A DNA stretch of 7,887 nucleotides from contig CALCCV010000094.1 of assembly GCA_937900305.1 (NCBI GenBank), positions 1 through 7,887 on the forward strand. The letters run 5' to 3'. Below, piece after piece: positions 1 to 5,942 of the stretch. Position 1 is the stretch's first letter, and every line of letters begins with the position of its first letter. A program made the position numbers and the translations under genes. The notes below the pieces were generated by a model, which was given only the letters and a program-made list of their open reading frames with translations, searched no databases and was not told the origin of the DNA. The DNA is from an uncultured Pseudobdellovibrionaceae bacterium. Lineage in GTDB: Bacteria; Bdellovibrionota; Bdellovibrionia; Bdellovibrionales; Bdellovibrionaceae.

Positions 1-16
1 TGTGCTCTTCCGATCT
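1..16. other. Illumina adapter remnant at contig edge
   Basis: The first 16 bases, TGTGCTCTTCCGATCT, are identical to the 3' end of the standard Illumina TruSeq adapter as it is joined to an insert. The terminal T is the ligation base. The match lies exactly at the sequence end, where an untrimmed adapter would be expected. Reading the DUF2232 gene leftwards through it adds five artificial codons (Asp-Arg-Lys-Ser-Thr). Genomic sequence therefore starts at about position 17. Confidence 0.93.
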
Positions 17-702
17 ACAATGTTGCTAGCAATCACTGAAGCCCACTCGGGCGTTCCGCTAATAGCCATGACGGTCATCGAAGTCAGCATGAACCAGATG
101 AACGCATCGGGAACCTTGAACTGCAGTAGTCTGAGGTACTGTATCGGATTTGTGACTTTCGGAATTTCAAACCATCTCACAATTTTCTTTTCAAACATTT
201 GCGACAGACCGAGGCCCAGCAAAAGAATGATAAATAGCGAAGACGGGAGGTGCAGCAACGCCTGCTTTCCGGTCACTTGATTGGCCTTCAAAACTTGATA
301 GATCTCGGGCAGCTGTTTTTGCAAAAATGCATCGGCCGTCGCCATGCTCGTCAGCCCATTTTGCGAGAAGTAGGTGTAAAGACCAAAACTTCCGACAACA
401 AATCCCGTAATCAATCCAGCCAGCAAAGCAGTTCCCCAACGTACGCCTCTTTGTTCAAGCTCAGTTGACAGACCCACCGACACCCACAACGAGGCCGTCA
501 GAGTCGCCACCCAAGGGGAAGCAAAGTAGCCGAGTAGAAAACTGAAAATGAGTCCTAGGCCCCAAAACGGCAAAAATCCCAAAGTCTTGCGCAAGACACG
601 CACGAAGGGTCCGCCCATCACTCCCAAAAGGGACGTAACAAGCAAAGACACCGACGTCAGGAGAATCAGACTTTTAGGTGATATTTTGGGTTCCATTTTC
701 AT
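17..702 (-). CDS. DUF2232 (YybS-like) polytopic membrane protein, 3' end missing
   Basis: The reading frame is open from an ATG at 702 to the contig edge, giving about 229 genuine residues with no stop. A TGA directly precedes the ATG in frame, so the start is 702 or the second Met at 696; neither has a strong ribosome-binding site. The protein is very hydrophobic. Likely membrane helices lie near residues 11-30, 44-60, 63-79, 90-112 and 150-165, followed by a short basic loop (E-K-K near 169) and a further hydrophobic stretch near 205-225. A segment near residues 190-200 (LQFKVPDAFIW) resembles the conserved 'R/Q-F-x-x-P-D' region of the DUF2232 family. That family is typically about 300 residues long, so roughly 70 residues are lost. 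DUF2232 genes commonly lie between rpsF/rpsR and rplI, which fits rpsF just upstream. The molecular function is unknown; a role in the envelope is only an inference. Confidence 0.8.
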
Positions 703-810
703 TCAACCAATCTGGAAAGTTCATGATTTCGTTTTAGTTTCTAAAAAATTTTAGAATAAGATTTAAAATTAAGAATTGAAAATCTAACTAAAAAATAACT
801 TATATTCTGC
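703..810 (-). other. AT-rich intergenic region between rpsF and the DUF2232 gene
   Basis: This 108-bp gap is markedly more AT-rich than the genes on either side. It contains a perfect 7-bp inverted repeat with a 2-base centre at 740-755 (TCTAAAAAATTTTAGA), flanked by an outer 8-bp inverted repeat, TTTTAGTT at 732-739 and AACTAAAA at 786-793. The structures have no GC-rich stem, so a standard intrinsic terminator is not evident. A weak attenuator or internal promoter is possible. The gap is too small to hold rpsR, which needs about 220 bp. Confidence 0.55.
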
Positions 811-1266
811 TTACATTCCGTCAGAGTGACGATTTTGCGAAGCGGCCTGCGCTGCATTTCTGCGAGCTTGAGCTTTGGCTTCACGTTCTCTCTCACGAGT
901 TGCACTTTCCAGAAGACCTTTGCGGAAAATCTCTGTGTGCTTCGTGAGCGGGAGTCGTTCATCTAAGCGGGTGTGCATGAATCGCAAAACTTTTTCGTTG
1001 ATGCGCATGATCCGCTCGATCTCGGCGATCGCTTGGGGATTGGCTTCGAACGTCGCATGAAAATAATGCGCTTTGCGAAGTTTGTTGATCGGATTGGCAA
1101 GATTGCGTTTGCCCCAAGTTTCCAACGTGTGAAACTTTCCTTTGAAAGTCGCGAGCGTGGTTTTGTTGCGGCGGAAGATCTCTTTTTGCTCTTCCAGAGG
1201 CGTGTCTGGATGGAGCAAAACGACAACTTCATACGGACGCAAGAGGTCCGCGTTGACGTGTTGCAT
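811..1266 (-). CDS. rpsF: 30S ribosomal protein S6 with extended basic/charged C-terminus
   Basis: This is ribosomal protein S6, a small-subunit protein that binds the central domain of 16S rRNA as a heterodimer with S18. The 151-residue product has the S6 core at about residues 10-105. It opens with RPYEVVVLLHPD, the usual first beta strand. WGKRNLANPINK (about 51-62) and YFHATFEA (about 68-75) match the conserved central part, and the core ends with an E-R-I-M-R-x-N-E-K-V-L-R-F segment. From about residue 110 the tail is rich in Arg, Glu, Ala and Gln (for example REREREAKAQARRN) and is probably helical or disordered. It makes the protein longer than the common 95-135 residues. The start at 1266 is supported by GAAAGGG five bases upstream. 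The gene is divergent from the FHA gene and is followed, after 108 bp, by the DUF2232 gene on the same strand. Confidence 0.96.
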   Translation of the reverse strand: MQHVNADLLRPYEVVVLLHPDTPLEEQKEIFRRNKTTLATFKGKFHTLETWGKRNLANPINKLRKAHYFHATFEANPQAIAEIERIMRINEKVLRFMHTRLDERLPLTKHTEIFRKGLLESATREREREAKAQARRNAAQAASQNRHSDGM

Positions 1267-1271
1267 AATGA

Positions 1272-1278
1272 CCCTTTC
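1272..1278 (-). promoter_or_regulatory. Ribosome-binding site of rpsF
   Basis: On the minus strand GAAAGGG lies five bases before the rpsF ATG (1266). It is a moderate match to the Shine-Dalgarno sequence and fixes the start just ahead of the conserved S6 N-terminus. It sits immediately downstream of the hairpins at 1283-1314, so their folding could affect access to it. Confidence 0.6.
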
Positions 1279-1282
1279 GGTT

Positions 1283-1314
1283 AAAGCCCCCGGCTTTGGC
1301 TAGCGTGGGCTAGC
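1283..1314 (-). promoter_or_regulatory. Tandem hairpins in the rpsF 5' leader, candidate S6:S18 leader
   Basis: Two perfect inverted repeats lie 1 base apart upstream of rpsF. The first in the mRNA is GCTAGC-4 nt-GCTAGC (1314 to 1299). The second is AAAGCC-GGG-GGCTTT (1297 to 1283). An ACCG follows directly, then the ribosome-binding site. Known rpsF mRNAs in many bacteria carry a 5' structure with a conserved CCG that binds the S6:S18 complex and represses translation. The position and the CCG fit that idea, but I could not match the full consensus fold. Neither hairpin has the U-run of a terminator in the rpsF direction. Confidence 0.45.
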
Positions 1315-1387
1315 TTTTAGTCAGACCAGGAGCAAGGTTTGGCTGGAGGCTTAACATCAAATGGGTCGGGGAGACAAGCTGAAGTCT

Positions 1388-1415
1388 TTGAGACGATTGG
1401 GTTTCACCGTACACT
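1388..1415 (+). promoter_or_regulatory. Candidate sigma70-type promoter for the FHA gene
   Basis: TTGAGA (1388-1393) resembles a -35 box with five of six matches. TACACT (1410-1415) resembles a -10 box with four of six matches. The spacer is 16 bases. Transcription would be expected to start at about 1421-1423, on or next to the FHA ATG at 1422. This is prediction by eye only. Confidence 0.35.
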
Positions 1416-1421
1416 TGAGAC

Positions 1422-2126
1422 ATGGCTTTGTATCTCGAAGTCGTCGAAGGTGACAACCTCGGCGCAAAGTTCAAAATCTTTCCAGGTGTGCGAATTGGGC
1501 GCAGCGCCGCCGACATCATCTTAGATGATCCGCGAGTTTCGGGACTCCATGCCCAGGTCGAAAAAAATGCCAAGGAACAACTGGTCCTGTTAGACAAAAA
1601 TTCCTCCAACGGGTTATGGATCAATTTTCGCCGCGTAAAGAGAGTGACTATGTTGCCGGGCGTGACCTTTTCGGTCGGCAAGAGCGTCTTCAAAGTCATT
1701 GACCACATTCCCGGCGTGCAACCGGGAATGTTGAAGGGCGGAGCCTATAGCTGGCAGCTGGTTTTGTTAGAGGCCATCCACTCTCTGACGCTAGTGGACC
1801 AGGTCGCTGATCTCAACAAAGCGGCCCTCCAGCCTTTTCATCGACCCCTGCAACTGAAGTTCATTTTGGGATTACAGGCTGGACGTGAAATTTTGATTGG
1901 TTTTGGCCCTCGGCTCTTTGGCAAAAGTCAGGCCGACTTTATGGTCCAAGAACCTGGGCTAGGGGACGTCTTTTTTTCCATCGAGCCTCTGGAAGACGGC
2001 GCCCTTTTGAAAGACAACAGTCTGGGCCAAGTAAAAATCAACAAACGGGTGATGAGCCAATGTTTTCTCAAAAATGGCGACGAAGTCAGCTTGGGTAATA
2101 CTGTGATCAAAATTCAATATCTTTGA
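1422..2126 (+). CDS. Tandem FHA-domain protein, second domain degenerate
   Basis: This is a 234-residue protein without signal peptide or membrane segment, so probably cytoplasmic. Residues about 3-93 form a canonical forkhead-associated domain, which binds phosphothreonine peptides. The key residues are present: Gly26-Arg27 (RIGRS), Ser40 and His43 (S-G-L-H), and Asn63-Gly64 (NSSNG). A linker of about 50 residues (95-145) follows. A second FHA-like stretch at about 145-234 repeats the strand pattern and ends in NGDEVSLGNTVIKIQ. It lacks the binding residues: the GR pair is Gly167-Lys168, the S-x-x-H segment is replaced near 179-187, and the N-G pair is not in place near 199-207. It may serve in dimerisation or partner binding. 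No good ribosome-binding site precedes the ATG. A Ser/Thr kinase elsewhere in the genome is the expected partner; none is encoded here. Confidence 0.88.
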   Translation: MALYLEVVEGDNLGAKFKIFPGVRIGRSAADIILDDPRVSGLHAQVEKNAKEQLVLLDKNSSNGLWINFRRVKRVTMLPGVTFSVGKSVFKVIDHIPGVQPGMLKGGAYSWQLVLLEAIHSLTLVDQVADLNKAALQPFHRPLQLKFILGLQAGREILIGFGPRLFGKSQADFMVQEPGLGDVFFSIEPLEDGALLKDNSLGQVKINKRVMSQCFLKNGDEVSLGNTVIKIQYL

Positions 2127-2204
2127 TTTTTGCTTGAAAACAATCCGGAACCTAGGCCCTCTCCAAACTGCAGCGCGACCTCAGCTCAAGAGCCATTTCT
2201 GATT
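2127..2204. other. Short convergent intergenic gap
   Basis: These 78 bp separate the stop codons of the FHA gene and the TPR/winged-helix gene. A short T-run directly follows the FHA stop, but there is no GC-rich stem before it. I see no convincing bidirectional terminator and no gene. Confidence 0.5.
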
Positions 2205-3473
2205 TTATACCTGTGTGGTCATCTTGAGTTTCACTTGGATCGTCACAACACCCTCTGCAATCTTAAACGCAACCGGTACATTCAATTCCTCTTTCAATTC
2301 CTGGTTCACGCGCATCACAGCCATACGCAGCCGATCCTTAGAAGATAAGTCGTAAGGCAAATTCCAAAGTTCTCGGCAGAGGTCCTCGGCCAGTAGCGCC
2401 TGTTTATTTTCAAACAAGGCCACCAGCAAAAGGCTTTGTTTTTTCTTCATGAGATACTGCGACCTTGCAAATGTTGCCATTCGGTTCTGCAAATCTAACC
2501 ACAGAATCGGTAGTGTCTGAGCCAGTTGTTCGGCGAACGCCTTTTTCCAGATTGCTGAGTCTTCCGCGGGCAGCATTGAAAAATAAGAATTGAGAAGTTT
2601 CCACAATCCCGCTTTGATTTCGACGTCTTGAGTTCGCAAATAGGCGAGATAACACCAGCGCATCCGATTCGCGAGCGACATCGACTCGGCGATGAAATAG
2701 GGCATCAGAGCTTTCACATCGCCCGAAGACCACAGTTTCTTAAGCAACACTCCATAAGCACCAGATAAATGGAAATCCGTTTTTTCGACCTCCTCGTGAA
2801 GTTCGGGAGAAAGCAGCGTTTCAAAACGAATTTGTAATTCCAAGAGGTCTACCAAAAACAAACATCGATCTAGGTCATTCAGATACTGCCTTTTCGACAG
2901 AAGCTCGCGCAAACGAATCTGCCCAATCAGGGGACTAGATCGATGAACTTCATAAAGAAATAGACTGTGTTGAACATCCACATTCACGTTATGTGTGCTA
3001 GACACAGAACTAAGGTGCATGAGCCACCGAAGGCAGTCTTGACCCATTTCTGAAGACTCAAAAAATTGCCCTTCCAGTCTTACGATTTGCGAAGCCCACA
3101 GCGTTGCCAATGAGTCCCGAAGGGAAGCCACTTCTGGTGCCAATTTTTTATAAAGTATGTACGCCTTACTGATATTTCCATTTTCCTCAAGATTTTGCGC
3201 AAGTGTCATCGTCGCAGAAACTTTCGAAGCCGGGCAAATCGCATTTCGAAGACCTTCTTCCAACTCAGCAAGTGACTTTTGCCAGGAGTGAATATTCCCC
3301 AACACATAGTGGCAACAAACGATGTCGGCCTGAAGGTTCACATTGTTGCCGAAATCTTCTTTCGTTTTGATCAACACCTGAAGGGCTTCGGAGTAGCTTC
3401 CGGACCGAAGTAATTTTTTTCCGACTTCATGGTGGAATTTTCGAAGCTCTGTTGAGTTGGTCTCTTGACTCAT
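2205..3473 (-). CDS. TPR-like helical-repeat protein with probable C-terminal winged-helix domain
   Basis: I chose the ATG at 3473, giving 422 residues, because GGAAGGGAG lies five bases before it. The in-frame ATG at 3494, seven codons earlier, has no such site. Most of the protein is predicted helical with TPR-like pairs, clearest near residues 10-85 (alternating small and aromatic residues such as G-S-Y-S-E-A-L). There is no signal peptide, so it is probably cytoplasmic. Residues about 343-414 look like an OmpR/BTAD-type winged helix: a leucine-rich helix, then A-E-D-L-C-R-E-L-W-x-x-P-Y, then RLRMAVMRVNQEL as a recognition-helix-like segment, then a short strand pair ending EGVVTIQ. In SARP/BTAD regulators the DNA-binding part comes first; here it would come last. 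The gene is the second of a two-gene operon, 21 bp behind the exported-protein gene. A regulatory role is inferred and not certain; it could be a pure scaffold. Confidence 0.6.
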   Translation of the reverse strand: MSQETNSTELRKFHHEVGKKLLRSGSYSEALQVLIKTKEDFGNNVNLQADIVCCHYVLGNIHSWQKSLAELEEGLRNAICPASKVSATMTLAQNLEENGNISKAYILYKKLAPEVASLRDSLATLWASQIVRLEGQFFESSEMGQDCLRWLMHLSSVSSTHNVNVDVQHSLFLYEVHRSSPLIGQIRLRELLSKRQYLNDLDRCLFLVDLLELQIRFETLLSPELHEEVEKTDFHLSGAYGVLLKKLWSSGDVKALMPYFIAESMSLANRMRWCYLAYLRTQDVEIKAGLWKLLNSYFSMLPAEDSAIWKKAFAEQLAQTLPILWLDLQNRMATFARSQYLMKKKQSLLLVALFENKQALLAEDLCRELWNLPYDLSSKDRLRMAVMRVNQELKEELNVPVAFKIAEGVVTIQVKLKMTTQV

Positions 3474-3478
3474 GCTAT

Positions 3479-3487
3479 CTCCCTTCC
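3479..3487 (-). promoter_or_regulatory. Ribosome-binding site that sets the start at 3473
   Basis: On the minus strand GGAAGGGAG is a strong Shine-Dalgarno match five bases ahead of the ATG at 3473. It overlaps the codons of the alternative upstream start at 3494, which argues against that start. Confidence 0.7.
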
Positions 3488-3494
3488 ACCACAT

Positions 3495-4835
3495 CTAATC
3501 ACCTGTGCCTCCAGGAATGCGAGGATGAGGGCCGATCGGCCACTGACTCACGCCTGGCAAAAGTGTTGGTTCAATCAGAAATTCGCACAAGTTTTGCCGA
3601 CTTTCGCGACCTGATTTTCTAATAAACACATCGATGCCTTTGAGTTTTTGCAAACCATTCAAGTACATTTTCTTATCGCCACTACTAAGAAGCTGAATAT
3701 ACTCATCAGACATCCACCGCGATCTACACAGTGAGATTGGGTCCGTCGGCAGCGCGATTTCTTCGGCTGAAGAAGAACTTGAAAGGATGGGAAAATCTAA
3801 TGCTTCTTTTATAGAGGGATGTTCGCCGAAAAATTGTGCTGTTTTTTTCAGTTTCGTTTCGCAATTGTCGGATGGTAAAAAGGTTCTTTCTGGTTTATTC
3901 GATTTCAACTTTTTCGTCTCGGCATGCTCATGCCAAATGTTATCTTCAACTTGCCAAGCCCTTAGCGCAGCTGTTGCCATTCGAATTTCCGGAATCGCGA
4001 TGGCACTCAGCACGTCACAAGTCCGTACGATATTTTCAGCATGCTCTTCGATATTTTGAAAAACATCATGCGGGCTCTGTGCAGAAGATCCTGATTTAAC
4101 AAAATGGCCCACTAAGAATCGTCGTCTGTAGTCTGCGTCATTTGATATCTCATCGGGACGAGTGAGATATTGCACCAAACCTTCATGCAGCTTTGCTTTG
4201 GCATCGAAGATGATCGACAACTCATGCCCCATCGTTCTTAAAAAACTTTCCCAAGTCAGATGAGCGACATCAAAAACAAAATAGGATTGATTGAATTGAT
4301 TTGTCCACCCCCATAAAAAGTAAGGTTTTTCAGTTCGAACAAAGGTCATATTTCGCTCAAAATTTGGACTTTTATAAAATGCGCCCTCAAAGGGAGGTTT
4401 TAAAATTTTCGAAACGCCCCCTTTGCACAGGGGTTTAAGATCCTTCGCCACTGTTTCTTCGAGCACTCCCCAACCAAAGGCCAATTGCCCGTTTTCTTCA
4501 CCCAAGTGTTGGCAAAAACTTTGCCCCTGCTTTGTCGCCAAGATATTTTTCAACGCCAGAACATAGATGTCCATAAGCTTAGAGTTCTCAAATGCCGTTG
4601 AAAAAATCCAATCAGGTTGAAGGCCCTCTTGAGCAACACCTGCCGGAAAAGATTTAAGATATTCAAGCGAAGATTTCGCATCATTGAGGCTCGCTACCGC
4701 CTTCAAGGAGTGCGAGCTCATGACGAGAATCATAGGCATATAGATCATCGTCTTGAACTTCCCAACTTTTGAGAGGTGCCTTTTGAAGATTTCAGAGACA
4801 ATACAAAAAAACAACATACCTTTACAATTATGCAA
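3495..4835 (-). CDS. Exported protein of unknown function with degenerate zincin-like motif
   Basis: I do not recognise the family. The widest frame starts at a TTG (4835) and gives 446 residues; ATG codons at 4817 (residue 7) and 4748 (residue 30) are alternatives, and none has an ideal ribosome-binding site. A basic stretch (K18-R19, K23, K26, K28) followed by the hydrophobic residues 30-39 and Ala46-Val47-Ala48 looks like a signal peptide cut before Ser49. This favours a start upstream of residue 30. The mature part has six cysteines (108, 137, 273, 325, 370, 417), compatible with disulfides outside the cytoplasm. At 204-211 the sequence HELSIIFD fits the zinc-protease pattern HExxHxxD except that Ile208 replaces the second His. 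This suggests either a catalytically dead relative or chance. The C-terminus is rich in Pro and Gly. The stop lies 21 bp before the start of the TPR/winged-helix gene, so the two are probably co-transcribed. Confidence 0.65.
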   Translation of the reverse strand: MHNCKGMLFFCIVSEIFKRHLSKVGKFKTMIYMPMILVMSSHSLKAVASLNDAKSSLEYLKSFPAGVAQEGLQPDWIFSTAFENSKLMDIYVLALKNILATKQGQSFCQHLGEENGQLAFGWGVLEETVAKDLKPLCKGGVSKILKPPFEGAFYKSPNFERNMTFVRTEKPYFLWGWTNQFNQSYFVFDVAHLTWESFLRTMGHELSIIFDAKAKLHEGLVQYLTRPDEISNDADYRRRFLVGHFVKSGSSAQSPHDVFQNIEEHAENIVRTCDVLSAIAIPEIRMATAALRAWQVEDNIWHEHAETKKLKSNKPERTFLPSDNCETKLKKTAQFFGEHPSIKEALDFPILSSSSSAEEIALPTDPISLCRSRWMSDEYIQLLSSGDKKMYLNGLQKLKGIDVFIRKSGRESRQNLCEFLIEPTLLPGVSQWPIGPHPRIPGGTGD

Positions 4836-5006
4836 GTTCCCTGCTGATCGCAGGCAAATGGATCGATTTTAAGAGGCGGCCGCGCCCTAGATTTCTGTAT
4901 CAGGTCGTCAGGTGTCGAAACGATTTACATTTCCACTACACCCAGCTGAAAGACCGGTGGGGGTCCACTAATTTTTCGAGCGAGTCCTGGCCACTGGCGA
5001 AAATAC
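4836..5006. other. Divergent intergenic region
   Basis: This gap of about 170 bp must hold the promoters of both the exported-protein operon (leftwards) and the alpha/beta hydrolase (rightwards). I find no convincing -35/-10 pair on either strand. It contains an imperfect 8-bp tandem repeat at 4900-4915 (TCAGGTCG then TCAGGTGT), which could be a protein-binding site, and an isolated GCGGCCGC at 4876-4883. Confidence 0.4.
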
Positions 5007-5942
5007 ATGCAAAACTGGTTTCTCAATTTCTTGGGCGGCGGGTGCATTCATATGCTTTGGACAAAATTTGAATCCGGAACAGTAGCGAGCGAAGACGGCA
5101 CAGAAATCTATTATGAGGTTCGCGGCGACGGTCCACCCATCGTTTTAGTGTACGGCATCGCCTGCATCATGAACCATTGGAATTTGCAGATTCAACATTT
5201 TGCAAAAACACACAGTGTTATCACCTATGATTTGAGGGGACACCAGCGGAGTCTGACAAATCTAAATGCCGATCACCTAAACATGGATTGGATGGCTAAA
5301 GATCTCGTTTGTTTGTTGCGCGCTTTGAAGTTAAAAAATGTGGCGGCAGCTGGGCACTCTTATGGGGTACCTATTCTCATTCAATCTTACCTGAAGGCTC
5401 CGGAGCTTTTCGATCGTTTAATTTTTGTAAATGGTTTCGCGCGCAGCCCAGTAAAAAAAATGTTCGGCTTGGACGCGGTGGAAAAACTTTTTTCTTTCGT
5501 TCACAAAACTTACAATCAAGCTCCCTCCGTTTTTGAACAGCTTTGGAAATCCGCCGTACAAAATCCAGTGAGCACTTATTTGGCGGCCTTCGCAGGTGGC
5601 TTTAATTTGAAAGTCGCCTCGTTCAAAGACGTCGAAATTTATTCTAAGGGTGTTGCCCAGATGAGACTCGAACACTTCATGCCCCTATTTGGTGAAATGT
5701 TCGAGTTGAATATGGTGTCAGATCTGCCGGCCCTCGATCTTCCTGTCCTCGTCATCGAGGGTGAAAATGATTTGGTCACTCCTAAGGAGCTCCAACAAGA
5801 TTTTATGGAACATCTCCCCGAGAAGGAGTACGTCAGGGTGCCGTACGGATCCCATTGCACACAGTTGGATTTTCCAGACTACGTGAATTTAAAAATTGAA
5901 AAGTTTCTGGGCCGGGTCATCAGCGAAAATAAACTCGCGTAA
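5007..5942 (+). CDS. Alpha/beta-fold hydrolase with intact catalytic triad
   Basis: This is a cytoplasmic alpha/beta hydrolase of 311 residues from the first ATG, or 296 from Met16 (ATG at 5052). Family members usually begin close to Met16, and neither start has a clear ribosome-binding site. The core runs from about residue 25 to 303. The nucleophile elbow is G-H-S118-Y-G, the acid is Asp255 in EGENDLVTP, and the base is His283 in YGSHCTQLD. The loop after strand 3, usually His-Gly in the oxyanion region, reads Tyr49-Gly50. The usual R-G-H-G-x-S motif is RGHQRS (77-82). A helical cap lies at about 145-235. The substrate cannot be deduced; esterase, lactonase or C-C hydrolase activity are all possible. 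The last 23 bp overlap the end of the convergent protease gene. Confidence 0.88.
   Translation: MQNWFLNFLGGGCIHMLWTKFESGTVASEDGTEIYYEVRGDGPPIVLVYGIACIMNHWNLQIQHFAKTHSVITYDLRGHQRSLTNLNADHLNMDWMAKDLVCLLRALKLKNVAAAGHSYGVPILIQSYLKAPELFDRLIFVNGFARSPVKKMFGLDAVEKLFSFVHKTYNQAPSVFEQLWKSAVQNPVSTYLAAFAGGFNLKVASFKDVEIYSKGVAQMRLEHFMPLFGEMFELNMVSDLPALDLPVLVIEGENDLVTPKELQQDFMEHLPEKEYVRVPYGSHCTQLDFPDYVNLKIEKFLGRVISENKLA
5920..5942. other. Tail-to-tail overlap of hydrolase and protease genes
   Basis: The hydrolase TAA ends at 5942 on the plus strand. The protease TGA occupies 5922-5920 on the minus strand. Both coding ends are therefore read from the same 23 bp, and no intergenic terminator separates the two convergent genes. 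Confidence 0.9.

Noticed and set aside
973..1284. Open frame on the plus strand over rpsF
   Set aside because: It is the antisense shadow of rpsF, which has clear S6 homology, and it has no family features of its own.
1310..1708. Minus-strand frame over the FHA gene and the rpsF leader
   Set aside because: It lies opposite the FHA domain coding sequence and shows no recognisable motif; the FHA frame explains the region.
3474..3494. Upstream ATG at 3494 as start of the TPR/winged-helix gene
   Set aside because: It directly abuts the preceding stop and has no ribosome-binding site, while the strong site at 3479-3487 serves the ATG at 3473.
4190..4240. Calling the exported protein an active zinc metalloprotease
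   Set aside because: The second zinc-binding His of HExxH is absent (Ile208), so activity cannot be claimed.
4876..4883. NotI site GCGGCCGC as a sign of cloning vector
   Set aside because: No vector-like sequence surrounds it, and an 8-bp site can occur by chance in genomic DNA.
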